Shown here piece after piece: positions 7,327 to 14,332 of a stretch of DNA of 21,723 nt. This DNA comes from SM23-28-2 sp964512285. GTDB lineage: Bacteria; Chloroflexota; Dehalococcoidia; SM23-28-2. The notes beneath the pieces are model-generated. The model had not been told where the DNA came from. It saw only the letters and a list, made by a program, of their open reading frames with translations, and ran no database searches. Both the position numbers and the translations under genes were made by a program. Each line of letters begins with the position of its first letter. Position 1 is the stretch's first letter. The stretch is taken from contig CAZEJO010000032.1 in assembly GCA_964512285.1 (NCBI GenBank), forward strand, positions 1-21,723. Reading direction: 5' to 3'.

Positions 7327-7517
7327 GTCGGTCCCCCCTTTGCTGGCTCGCCCGGCACAAGAAAAACCCTCTCGGCGCGCGACCGAGAGGGCCTCACAGG
7401 TAGCCACTATCCAGCTCTATGTGCCGTCTCGGTCGGTTGCCCGATCCAAGCGAGCTCTCGCTTCTCGATATAGACGACGCTTATCGCGCCTTAGCTCACC
7501 GCCTATGGGTCGATGGC
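7327..7517 (-). ncRNA. pan operon leader with bulged-A hairpins and antiterminator
   Basis: This is the inferred 5' leader, about 190 nt, between the pan promoter and panD. In transcript order it holds: a 7-bp hairpin with one bulged A (7486-7466); a 6-bp hairpin with a GAGC loop (7463-7448); a 9-bp hairpin with one bulged A and a GCAA (GNRA) loop (7450-7428); then an intrinsic terminator (7391-7361). Bases 7435-7427 (CGACCGAGA) are perfectly complementary to 7388-7380 (TCTCGGTCG), which includes most of the terminator's 5' arm. The leader can therefore fold into either terminator or antiterminator, and the GNRA hairpin competes for the antiterminator strand. A conserved 'pan' RNA motif is known upstream of pan operons in Chloroflexi, Firmicutes and deltaproteobacteria. 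Whether this leader belongs to it I cannot confirm. Confidence 0.6.
7361..7391 (-). terminator. Intrinsic terminator/attenuator before panD
   Basis: A perfect 9-bp GC-rich stem (7391-7383 with 7375-7367) with a 7-nt loop is followed directly by five Us (7366-7362). It lies 35 nt upstream of the panD start, inside the leader, so it would end transcription before the operon unless prevented. Confidence 0.8.
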
Positions 7518-7523
7518 AGCTTC

Positions 7524-7552
7524 ACTATACACGGTCAGCGGCCTTATGGCAA
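7524..7552 (-). promoter_or_regulatory. Promoter of panD-panB-panC
   Basis: On the minus strand, TTGCCA (7552-7547) and TATAGT (7529-7524) are separated by exactly 17 nt. Each matches the sigma70 consensus at 5 of 6 positions, and a TG dinucleotide sits directly upstream of the -10. The predicted start is near 7517, which defines the long panD leader. Confidence 0.75.
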
Positions 7553-7558
7553 TAGCCC

Positions 7559-7587
7559 TTGACGCAGTATTTGAAACCCGATTCAAT
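7559..7587 (+). promoter_or_regulatory. Candidate promoter of the EamA transporter
   Basis: TTGACG (7559-7564) is followed after 17 nt by TTCAAT (7582-7587), a 4-of-6 match to the -10 consensus. It would be divergent from, and immediately next to, the pan promoter, and would leave a leader of about 95 nt. Confidence 0.4.
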
Positions 7588-7688
7588 AGAACCACAACCT
7601 TCGAGCCGCTGCGACAGCGCTCAACGCCTCTCGCTTCCGGTCGAGTATTCCTGTACTTTTTGCTTGGCGCTAACGGTTACAAGTTAGA

Positions 7689-8573
7689 ATGACCGCTCGC
7701 TCTCTCGGGTTGCTTTTGCTTCTGGGCTCCGTCTGGGGAGCCTCCTTTCTATTCATCAAAGTGGTGGTGGAGGAGACCTCCCCGCTCGCCCTCGTGCAGG
7801 GGCGAATCACCTTTGGCGCCCTGACCGTCGTCGCCGTCATGGCCTTCAACCGTCGTCGCTCAGGCAGGCCGTCCCCCCGCCTATTAGCAAAGGTGGCGGT
7901 CCTAGCCGTGCTGAGCAACATCGTCCCTTTCCTTCTCATATCCTGGGGCGAGATCCACATCGAAAGCGGCACCGCGTCCGTCCTCAACTCCACGATGCCA
8001 CTGTTCACGTCCCTGTTTGCCAGCCTCATCCTGGTGGACGAGCGGTTGACCTGGCTCCGGCTCTCCGGCCTTCTCCTGGGCCTTCTGGGGGTGGCCATCC
8101 TGACCGGCGGCGACATCACGGATGTCACCGATTCCAGCGTTCTGGGGCAGATGGCGGTGGTGGGCGCCGCGGCCTGCTATGGCGCCGGCGCTGTCTATGC
8201 CCGGACGATCCTCCAGTCCGAGGATCCGCTCAATCTGACCAGGCTTCAACTGGTAGCTGGAGCCCTCATCCTGGCACCAGTCCTGTTCGCCGTAGACGGC
8301 ATCCCCAACTACAACCTCAGCCTGGAGGCCTGGCTGTCTCTCATCACTCTGGGGGTGCTAGGCACCGGCCTGGCCTACATCGGCTTCCTGTGGCTTCTGA
8401 GCACCGTAGGCAGCGTCAGAACCTCGCTGGTAACCTATATCGTCCCCATCACGGGGCTGATCCTCGGCTGGGCCGTCTTGGACGAGTCGATCGGCATCAA
8501 CAGCATCGCCGGCTGCGCGCTGATCATCCTGGGGGTCACCACCGTGATATGGCCTCGCCGAACCCCTCTCTAA
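7689..8573 (+). CDS. EamA/DMT-superfamily inner-membrane transporter
   Basis: The 294-aa protein has about ten hydrophobic segments in two homologous halves, the pattern of EamA (DUF6, RhaT-like) drug/metabolite transporters that move small molecules across the cytoplasmic membrane. The first half opens with LLLLLGSVWGASFLFIKVVV (8-27) and contains LNSTMPLFTSLFASLILVDE (98-117). The second half has the matching YIVPITGLILGWAVLDES (250-267) and a final helix near 270-288. Short Arg-rich loops such as NRRRSGRP (54-61) fit a cytoplasmic side. It is divergent from the pan operon, so a link to pantothenate or amino-acid export is possible but is only positional inference. The Shine-Dalgarno sequence is weak. 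It converges on the peptidase gene with a 30-nt gap. Confidence 0.88.
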   Translation: MTARSLGLLLLLGSVWGASFLFIKVVVEETSPLALVQGRITFGALTVVAVMAFNRRRSGRPSPRLLAKVAVLAVLSNIVPFLLISWGEIHIESGTASVLNSTMPLFTSLFASLILVDERLTWLRLSGLLLGLLGVAILTGGDITDVTDSSVLGQMAVVGAAACYGAGAVYARTILQSEDPLNLTRLQLVAGALILAPVLFAVDGIPNYNLSLEAWLSLITLGVLGTGLAYIGFLWLLSTVGSVRTSLVTYIVPITGLILGWAVLDESIGINSIAGCALIILGVTTVIWPRRTPL

Positions 8574-8603
8574 CCCACTGCCGGCCGCGGGAGGCGTCTC
8601 CTG

Positions 8604-9575
8604 CTAGCGCCGCCGCTCTGTCAGAGAAGGCACGCCCGCCAGTCCCCGCGCCTCCGTCACCGCCCGCACGATGGCTCGCTCCGCCGCCCGCGCGGCCAGC
8701 GCGCCCAGTGTAATGAGATCGACAGGAGCTTCTGTCGTCCCTGTGGCCAGGGAGAAGAAGACATCGCCGTCCACAGGCGTGTGAGCGGGGCGAACGGTCC
8801 GCGATAGGCCGTCGTGGGCCATCACCGCCAAGCGATAGGCTTGCTCCCTGCTCAGGCGAGCGTTGGTGGCCACCACGCCGATGGTGCTGTTGGTGAAGCC
8901 ACCAGACAGGGCCGCAGCAGGCCGTCCCTGCAGGATGTCCAGAGTGCTCAGGAAGCCGCCCTCTTCATCCCGTGGGCCGGCCACGATGCGGCCGCTATCG
9001 GGGTCGACGATTTCGCCGATGCAATTCACCGCCACCAGCGCCCCGACGGCGATCTCGCCCACCGTCCGTTCGCAGGCGCTGCCGATGCCGCCCTTGACCG
9101 CTCGCTCCATGCCCAGGGCCTTGCCGACGGTGGCGCCACTGCCCGCGCCCACGCTCCCCTGGGAAACCCGACCACCCTTGGCCGCCTGGGAGGCGGCGTA
9201 GCCAGCGGCGGCATCGGGGCGCACGTCCGAGCGGCCGATGGATAGGTCATAGAGAACAGCCCCCACCACGATGGGCACCAGCCCGCCGGGCGTGGGGAAA
9301 CCAACGCCCTGCTCCTCCAGGTAGCGCATCACCCCCGCAGCGGCGTCCAGACCGAAGGCGCTGCCGCCGCTGAGAAGAACAGCGTGTATGCGCTCCACCA
9401 GGTTACCGGGCCGTAGAAGATCGGTCTCGCGGGTGCCGGGGGCGCCGCCCCGTACGTCGACGGCAGCGACGGCGCCCCCCTCGCAGATAACGACGGTACA
9501 GCCGGTGGCCGCCCGCCTATCGGTCCAGTGGCCAACTCGCAGGCCGGGGATGGACGTGATAGCGTCAGGCGGCAC
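8604..9575 (-). CDS. P1-family (S58, DmpA-like) aminopeptidase
   Basis: This 323-aa protein belongs to the DmpA/BapA family, N-terminal-nucleophile amidases that cut themselves into two chains and then hydrolyse N-terminal residues of peptides or amides. Visible signatures are ITSIPGLRVGHWTD (6-19), GCTVVICEGGAVAAVDVRGG (25-44), LLSGGSAFGLDAAAGVM (67-83), GSVGAGSGATVGK (140-152) and GFTNSTIGVVATNA (226-239). By family analogy, cleavage would occur between N229 and S230, making S230 the nucleophile. Many relatives have Thr there, so Ser is a notable but chemically similar choice. The start is GTG at 9575, with TAAGGA 5 nt upstream, 13 nt after the thiolase stop. The substrate is unknown. Confidence 0.9.
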   Translation of the reverse strand: MPPDAITSIPGLRVGHWTDRRAATGCTVVICEGGAVAAVDVRGGAPGTRETDLLRPGNLVERIHAVLLSGGSAFGLDAAAGVMRYLEEQGVGFPTPGGLVPIVVGAVLYDLSIGRSDVRPDAAAGYAASQAAKGGRVSQGSVGAGSGATVGKALGMERAVKGGIGSACERTVGEIAVGALVAVNCIGEIVDPDSGRIVAGPRDEEGGFLSTLDILQGRPAAALSGGFTNSTIGVVATNARLSREQAYRLAVMAHDGLSRTVRPAHTPVDGDVFFSLATGTTEAPVDLITLGALAARAAERAIVRAVTEARGLAGVPSLTERRR

Positions 9576-9592
9576 TAGTCCTTACCGACTAG
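9575..9592 (-). promoter_or_regulatory. Small hairpin overlapping thiolase stop and peptidase ribosome binding site
   Basis: CTAGTC and GACTAG form a perfect 6-bp stem around the loop GGTAAG. The first arm includes the thiolase TAG stop. The loop and second arm contain the Shine-Dalgarno sequence of the P1 peptidase gene. Ribosomes ending the thiolase would open it, so the two genes may be translationally coupled. This is inferred from geometry only. Confidence 0.4.
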
Positions 9593-10830
9593 CCCTCGCG
9601 CTCCCAGGCCACGGACGCGCCCATGCCGCTGCCCATGCACAACGTGGTCAGGCCCCAGCGGGCATTGCGCCGCTCCATCTCATAGGCCATGGTCGCCACC
9701 AGGCGGCCGCCGGTGGCTCCCAGCGGGTGGCCCAGAGCGACGGCGCCGCCGTTGACATTCAACCGCTCATCCCACTCGCTCGTGCCCAGCCCGCGCATCA
9801 CCGCCGCGATCTGACAGGCGAACGCCTCATTCAGCTCGATGAGCTCGAATTGGTCAAGCGACATGCCGGTGCGCTGGAGCAGCTTTTGGGTGGAGGGCAG
9901 TGGGCCGATGCCCATGACCTCGGGGTCGACGCCAACGGTGGCGGCAGCCCGGTAGGTAAGCAGCGGCTTGTAGCCCAGCTCCTTGGCCTTCTCCTTGGAC
10001 ATCAGCAGCACCATGGTGGCGCCATCGGTGCGAGGGCAGGAGTTGCCCGCCGTCACCAGGCCATCAGCCGTGTAGGCCGCCTTCAGAGTGGACAGCTTCT
10101 CCAGGCTGCTGCCGGGGCGAGGGTTCTGGTCCTTGTCGATGGTCACGGTGTGGCCGTCGAGGTACTCGATGGTGATGGGGACGATCTCCCGGTCAAACCT
10201 GCCCGCGTCCTGGGCAGCCACCGCCCTCTCCTGGCTTGCCTGGGCGAACTTGTCAGCGTCCTCGCGGGAGATCTTGTAGACCTCGGTCAGCTTCTCTGCC
10301 GTCCGGCCCATATTCATGATCCAGGGCTCTTTCACGGTGAACCACTGCGGCAACAGCTTGGCCTGCTTGTCCGGGTACATCTGCCAGTTTTCCCGCTTCA
10401 TGAACTCCATCATGACCTCGGGATTGTCTACAGTGAGAGCATCGCCGCCCGGCGGTATCGGCCCTAGGCGATCCATAGTCTCCACACCACCCGCCAAGAC
10501 AATGTCCGACATGCCGCACATGATAGAGTGGGCCCCCATGATTATCGCCTGTAGGGCAGAGCCACACTGCTTGTTCATATCGGTGCCGGAGATGCTATCG
10601 GGGAAACCCGACTCGAACAAATACATGCGAGAGCGGGTCAGGGTGCTCGCTTGAAACACCGAGCCCATGTTGAACTCGTCTATCAGCTTGGGGTCGAGCT
10701 TGTTCCGCTCGACGATGGCTTTCATCAAGGGCACCACCAAGTCCACGTGGGTGATGTCCCGGAAGACACCTCTGGCGCCCGCCCTTGCGAAGGGTGTGCG
10801 GATGCCGTCAACAACAACCGCTTCTGTCAT
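9589..10830 (-). CDS. Thiolase (acetyl-CoA C-acyltransferase family)
   Basis: The 413-aa protein is a complete two-domain thiolase, which makes or breaks 3-ketoacyl-CoA by thiolysis or Claisen condensation. The acylated cysteine is C89 in NKQCGSALQAI. The second half has NEAFACQ (334-340), GGAVALGHPLGATGGR (361-376; H368) and LCMGSGMGAS (397-406; C398), so the full Cys-His-Cys set is present. The start MTEAVVVDGIRTPF is typical. The segment AGNSCPRTDGA (261-271) replaces the usual second Ser with Cys. AAAGGAGG lies 8 nt before the ATG at 10830. It follows mutM by 35 nt and precedes the P1 peptidase by 13 nt. Whether it acts in fatty acid degradation or biosynthesis cannot be told, since no other beta-oxidation gene is in the window. 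Confidence 0.93.
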   Translation of the reverse strand: MTEAVVVDGIRTPFARAGARGVFRDITHVDLVVPLMKAIVERNKLDPKLIDEFNMGSVFQASTLTRSRMYLFESGFPDSISGTDMNKQCGSALQAIIMGAHSIMCGMSDIVLAGGVETMDRLGPIPPGGDALTVDNPEVMMEFMKRENWQMYPDKQAKLLPQWFTVKEPWIMNMGRTAEKLTEVYKISREDADKFAQASQERAVAAQDAGRFDREIVPITIEYLDGHTVTIDKDQNPRPGSSLEKLSTLKAAYTADGLVTAGNSCPRTDGATMVLLMSKEKAKELGYKPLLTYRAAATVGVDPEVMGIGPLPSTQKLLQRTGMSLDQFELIELNEAFACQIAAVMRGLGTSEWDERLNVNGGAVALGHPLGATGGRLVATMAYEMERRNARWGLTTLCMGSGMGASVAWEREG

Positions 10831-10865
10831 CCTGTTCCTCCTTTCAGCGGCCTACGACGCTTGAT

Positions 10866-11681
10866 TCACCGTTGGCAGCGCGGGCAGAAGTGGGTGCTTC
10901 GCCCGCTCAGTTTGATACGCTCTATGGACGTGCCACAGTTGTAGCACGGCTCGCCGGCACGACGATAGACCCTCACATGCCACTGGTGCTGGCCCTCTCG
11001 GCCCTCGACGTCTACGTAGTTGCGGAAGCTGCTGCCGCGATGACCCATCGCCTCCAGCAGCACCTCGCTGATAGCCTTGCCCAGCCGCCTCAGGTCATCG
11101 CCTGCTAGGCTCTTGGCTGGACGGCGAGGGTCGATGCCCACCCTGAACAGCGCCTCCTCCGAGTAGATGTTGCCCAGCCCGGCCAGCGCCTGCTGGTCCA
11201 TCAGTACCGCCTTGATGGGAGCCGATCTGCCGTCCGTCAGCGCGCGCAGGCTCTGCCAGGTCAGGTCTTCCAGCGCATCTGGCCCTAGCTTGTCCACGAT
11301 CGACTCCGGTTCTTCCACCAGCCACATATTACCCAACTTGCGCAGGTCAGTGTACCGCAGCTCGCTGTTATCATCCATCGAAAAGCAAATCTGGAGATAA
11401 GGATCCTCTGGTGCGTCCTTATCCCGATGGAGGATGGCGCCCGTCATGCGCAGGTGAATGATGAGACAGCGTCCGTCAGAGAGATGGAGCAGGAGATACT
11501 TGCCCCGGCGCGAGACATCCTCGATGCGCCGCCCGGGCAAAGCGCGGCAGAACTGGGCCGGCGACGGCCGCTGAACGATACGCTCCGCCCCCGCTAATAC
11601 GCGGATGTGGCTGAACGTTCGACCCACCGCTCGCGACAGCAGATCGCGGCGTATCGTTTCCACCTCAGGCAACTCGGGCAC
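10866..11681 (-). CDS. mutM: Formamidopyrimidine-DNA glycosylase (Fpg/MutM)
   Basis: MutM removes oxidised purines such as 8-oxoguanine and then nicks the DNA. The frame is open to 11708, but I choose the GTG at 11681, preceded by GGAG. The mature enzyme must begin with Pro2-Glu3 (here VPELPEVET, the family's MPELPEVET); a longer N-terminus would block the catalytic proline. The protein is then 271 aa, close to the E. coli length. Other landmarks are RRGKYLLLHL (catalytic K61), the H2TH element QALAGLGNIYSEEALF (164-179), and a C-terminal zinc finger with C246, C249, C266 and C269 (CYNCG ... FCPRC). It overlaps a small upstream ORF by 17 nt and is followed by the thiolase, with which it shares direction but no functional link. 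Confidence 0.95.
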   Translation of the reverse strand: MPELPEVETIRRDLLSRAVGRTFSHIRVLAGAERIVQRPSPAQFCRALPGRRIEDVSRRGKYLLLHLSDGRCLIIHLRMTGAILHRDKDAPEDPYLQICFSMDDNSELRYTDLRKLGNMWLVEEPESIVDKLGPDALEDLTWQSLRALTDGRSAPIKAVLMDQQALAGLGNIYSEEALFRVGIDPRRPAKSLAGDDLRRLGKAISEVLLEAMGHRGSSFRNYVDVEGREGQHQWHVRVYRRAGEPCYNCGTSIERIKLSGRSTHFCPRCQR

Positions 11682-11883
11682 CTCCGCATCCTCCAAATAA
11701 GTTCGCAAGCCTCAGGATGCTTGCCACGCGCCAGGCGACGTCCTGAGCACCCGCGTCGATTCCAACTGCCCCCGCACGAGCTACACCGCCTATCACTATG
11801 TCATTCGCGCCGAGGCAAATACAGTCGGGCGCGTGACAGCCCTCGATCCCTCCGGACACAGTGCTGTTGAGGTCAGGCCTCAC
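11665..11883 (-). CDS. Possible 72-residue ORF bridging the secreted protein and mutM
   Basis: A GTG at 11883 overlaps the TGA stop of the preceding gene as GTGA. The frame runs 72 codons to a stop 17 nt inside mutM, so it exactly fills the gap. The product, starting MRPDLNSTVSGGIEG, has a Gly/Ala/Val-rich middle with four cysteines and no motif I recognise. It has no AUG, no known relative and no strong Shine-Dalgarno sequence. The tidy overlaps suggest either a real coupled gene or simply an open stretch in GC-rich DNA; I lean to the second. Confidence 0.25.
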   Translation of the reverse strand: MRPDLNSTVSGGIEGCHAPDCICLGANDIVIGGVARAGAVGIDAGAQDVAWRVASILRLANLFGGCGGARVA

Positions 11884-13805
11884 TCAACAATCGGCATGTC
11901 GCAGGTTACCGGCACCGTGATCAGGATGAGGAAGGCGTCGTACTGATCCAATGCCGTCAGGCTCGATATTTCCGCTCGACCCGGGAAGTACCCTTCCCAG
12001 CCGCTGGCCGTTAACCGGTAGGCCGCCGCGTAGCTGCCGTCGGCGCAAGCGAAGGCATTCTGCGGCGTTGTGCCGTCGGCGCCTGTCCAACCCGCGTTCT
12101 GCCAGCCCGCGGCCCACTGCAACGTCCGGCTCGTCCCCGGCGCCGCTGCGACCGGCATCTCGCAGGTTACGGACCCCGTGGCAAGGATGAGGAAGGAGTC
12201 GTACTGGTCGAGGTCCGTCATCTTGGATATGTCGGCCCGGCCCGGGAAGTAGCTCTCCCAGCCGCCAGCGGCTGAGCGGTAGGCCGCCGCGTAACTGCCG
12301 TCGGCGCAGGAGAAGGCCTCTTGCGGCGATGTGCTGTCGGCGCCCGTCCATACGGCATTGTGCCAGCCCGGATCCCACTGCAGCGTCCGCGTTTCCCCCG
12401 TCGGAGGTGTTACCGTGGGCGTAGGCGTGGCCGCCTCCGGCACCAGCTCAATGTCCAGGTCTGTTACAGGCGGCGGGATTACTACGGACCGGCTGTTCTG
12501 AGTTACGTAGCCTTCCTTCTCCACCACCACGCGGTGGGTACCCGCTACCACATCCCAACCGTAATGCCCCTCCTCATCGGTGAGCTGTGGGTTGACCTGA
12601 GGACTCATGGTGGGCGAGGGTGGATCGCCGACGGTCTCATAGGGGTTGACGTCCGCCCAGATACTACCGTCTAACCTTTGCAGCGTCACCGTCGCCTCGG
12701 GAATCGGTTCCTCAGTGACAGCGTCGGTGACGAAGCCGCTGGGATCGATAAGAGTGATGCTGCCGACGGTGACAGTGATAATGGTGCCGCAGCAGTCAAT
12801 CCGTAGCGTCAGCGTAAACGTATCGCCAGCGCTGCCAGGAGGCACGGGGAAGATGACCTCCCAGATGTTGCCGCTACCCTTGCTCATCGCGTAAAACTGC
12901 AGGTAGTCGTCTGGGCCGAAGACAATTAGGTCGACACTGTTGGGGATGGAACTGCCACAGCAGGTGGAAGGGCAAGTGATGGGCACCGTGATTGTGACCG
13001 TGCCCGTTCCGGGCGGTCGCGTGAGAAGGATCGTCTGCTTCTGCGGGTTCTGGCTTGGCGAAAAGCCGTTGACCTTGATGTTCGACAGGTCAACCATTCC
13101 CGGAGCCAACGCTTGCTCCGCCGAGTCTATGTAGACCCAGAAGGCGAAGTAGTTGTCCTCCGTCCCCCGCGCACTGAAGGAGAGGCGAGCCGGTCTTCCC
13201 TGATAGTTCGAGGTGTCTACCTCCACCACCTGCCAACCAGAGGCCTTGCGAGACATATCAAAGTCTGTGCCCCAGGCCTGCGTCTGGAAGTAACCAATGA
13301 CGGTATCAGAGTCAGTCAGACGAACCTCCCAGCGAAACTGATCGTTCCCCGCGTAGTCGTAGGTCCAGATGTTGTAGGCGAAGCGAAGGACGTTCTCGCT
13401 GATGGTGAAGTCCTGGTACAGCTCGTTGGGCCCCATGGGCTGGTCATCGCCCGCCAAGGGCTGCGAGTTGCCCAGACGAGCCATGAAGTCGCCCTCCAGA
13501 GGCATCACTACCGCACCGTCGGTAGCGTTGATGGTATCACTCCCCATCACCGTTATACTTTCAGTGACCGTCCCTTGGGTCCAACCGGTCAGATCACCTG
13601 TCTCAAAGCCCCGATTGGTGACAGCGGCCGACGCCGGCTGACTGCCGACGCCTGACACGATGAACCACACCGCTAAGGCAGATAGAAAGAGGAGGGACAG
13701 CAGGCGAGTCCGCGACCTCAGCAGCCTGCCTGCGGCATCATCCCTCATGCTGCCCAGCAAGGCTGGCACGGAAGACGATGTCCGTTGTGCCTTCCGATTG
13801 CCCAT
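11880..13805 (-). CDS. Secreted multidomain surface protein with two tandem 86-aa repeats
   Basis: The 641-aa protein starts with an Arg-rich segment and a hydrophobic core (about 33-55) ending QPASA-AV, a plausible signal peptidase I site after residue 60. Residues 63-248 resemble the secreted 'GFETGDLTGWT' beta-sandwich domains. Residues 258-350 form a second beta-rich part with Cys pairs (C278, C282-C283, C338-C339). Residues 353-456 look like a carboxypeptidase-regulatory/Ig-like domain (GFVTDAVTEEPIPEATVTL). A Thr/Pro linker (459-470) leads to two repeats, 472-551 and 558-637, each with TLQW-x4-W, WTGAD, SYAAAYR, YFPGRA-I, LDQYD-FLIL and a late VTC-MP. The repeats recall the 'GWN-VGWTG' C-terminal modules of Chloroflexota surface proteins. 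No sortase or anchor signal is seen. Its upstream promoter belongs to a duplicated 42-bp module. The ligand or function is unknown. Confidence 0.82.
   Translation of the reverse strand: MGNRKAQRTSSSVPALLGSMRDDAAGRLLRSRTRLLSLLFLSALAVWFIVSGVGSQPASAAVTNRGFETGDLTGWTQGTVTESITVMGSDTINATDGAVVMPLEGDFMARLGNSQPLAGDDQPMGPNELYQDFTISENVLRFAYNIWTYDYAGNDQFRWEVRLTDSDTVIGYFQTQAWGTDFDMSRKASGWQVVEVDTSNYQGRPARLSFSARGTEDNYFAFWVYIDSAEQALAPGMVDLSNIKVNGFSPSQNPQKQTILLTRPPGTGTVTITVPITCPSTCCGSSIPNSVDLIVFGPDDYLQFYAMSKGSGNIWEVIFPVPPGSAGDTFTLTLRIDCCGTIITVTVGSITLIDPSGFVTDAVTEEPIPEATVTLQRLDGSIWADVNPYETVGDPPSPTMSPQVNPQLTDEEGHYGWDVVAGTHRVVVEKEGYVTQNSRSVVIPPPVTDLDIELVPEAATPTPTVTPPTGETRTLQWDPGWHNAVWTGADSTSPQEAFSCADGSYAAAYRSAAGGWESYFPGRADISKMTDLDQYDSFLILATGSVTCEMPVAAAPGTSRTLQWAAGWQNAGWTGADGTTPQNAFACADGSYAAAYRLTASGWEGYFPGRAEISSLTALDQYDAFLILITVPVTCDMPIVE
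11895..12134 (-). repeat. C-terminal protein repeat, copy 2
   Basis: This encodes residues 558-637 of the secreted protein and is homologous to the preceding copy with an 86-aa period. Conserved landmarks are TLQWAAGWQNAGWTGAD, SYAAAYR, GYFPGRAEI and VTCDMP. The copies are similar in DNA as well, so the duplication is fairly recent or homogenised. Confidence 0.85.
12153..12392 (-). repeat. C-terminal protein repeat, copy 1
   Basis: This encodes residues 472-551 of the secreted protein. Landmarks are TLQWDPGWHNAVWTGAD, SYAAAYR, SYFPGRADI and VTCEMP. It pairs with copy 2, which lies immediately C-terminal. Confidence 0.85.
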
Positions 13806-13863
13806 GCCTGCTTCCCCTACGCTCCAGCCTGAACAAGCCAGACCTGTCCAAATTCGCGACAGT

Positions 13864-13905
13864 CAGCAACAAGTATAACCCGCGGGGGACATCGTTGATC
13901 AACCT
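13864..13905 (-). promoter_or_regulatory. Twin promoter module A, upstream of the secreted protein gene
   Basis: On the minus strand, TTGATC (13902-13897) and TATACT (13877-13872) are separated by 19 nt, with the palindrome CCCGCGGG in the spacer. The 42-bp block is 37/42 identical to module B at 14207-14248, and all five differences are transitions. The predicted start near 13865 gives a leader of about 60 nt. Confidence 0.65.
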
Positions 13906-13975
13906 GTGTATGACCCCGCTCCTCAGCCAACGGAAGAGGAAGGCTTCCTACCCGGCAGAGAGCATGCGCTCAGGC

Positions 13976-14179
13976 CTACGCAGGCTTATCCTCCTCCTCC
14001 TCGACGGTGATCGCTAGCTTGACCACCCGAGCCTCTCCGCCTTCGAGGCCCCAGGCCTCGGCGTCCCGCTTGGCCTCGTCCCAGGTCTCGTCCAACCACT
14101 TGAGCAACTCGCGCAGATCGGCCAGGCTCGTGATATCAGGCATGTTGCCTTCGGCAACGTAGCCGCTCAATTTGATCAT
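13976..14179 (-). CDS. Small acidic hypothetical protein (67 aa)
   Basis: The 67-residue product begins MIKLSGYVAEGNMPDITSL. Its middle (about 19-44) is predicted amphipathic helix rich in Leu, Asp, Glu and Trp, followed by a short beta-like stretch ARVVKLAITV and an acidic tail EEEEDKPA. There is no signal peptide or membrane segment. It is well supported as a gene by AAGGAGG shortly before the ATG and by the promoter module about 30 nt upstream, a near copy of the one before the secreted protein, so the two may be co-regulated. I do not recognise the family; a small regulatory or binding protein is one guess. Confidence 0.65.
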   Translation of the reverse strand: MIKLSGYVAEGNMPDITSLADLRELLKWLDETWDEAKRDAEAWGLEGGEARVVKLAITVEEEEDKPA

Positions 14180-14206
14180 CCCATTTCCTCCTTAGGCCGT
14201 GATGGT

Positions 14207-14248
14207 TAGCAATAAGTATAACCCGCGGGGAACGTCGTTGGTCAACCT
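14207..14248 (-). promoter_or_regulatory. Twin promoter module B, upstream of the 67-aa protein gene
   Basis: TTGACC (14245-14240) and TATACT (14220-14215) on the minus strand are separated by 19 nt. The spacer carries CCCGCGGG, and AACGACGTT directly after the -35. It is nearly identical to module A. A 19-nt spacer is longer than the sigma70 optimum and is typical of promoters that need an activator such as a MerR-family protein. Confidence 0.65.
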
Positions 14249-14332
14249 TCTGTTACCCAGTCTCAATAAGTTGAGTGGCCCCGCGTGCCCTTGTGCGAGC
14301 CGCTGCGCGTAGGGCTGACCCGGCTGTCGTGC

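Noticed and set aside
7327..7407. Longer N-terminus for PanD
   Set aside because: It runs through the leader terminator hairpin. The family start MRAMLKSKIHR with a ribosome binding site lies at 7326.
7685..7690. TAGAAT as the -10 of the EamA gene
   Set aside because: It overlaps the ATG itself, so transcription would begin inside the gene. The spacing to the nearest TTGCTT (19 nt) is also poor.
8574..8603. Bidirectional terminator between the convergent EamA and peptidase genes
   Set aside because: Only a 4-bp stem (GGAG/CTCC) without a T run is visible, which is too weak to call.
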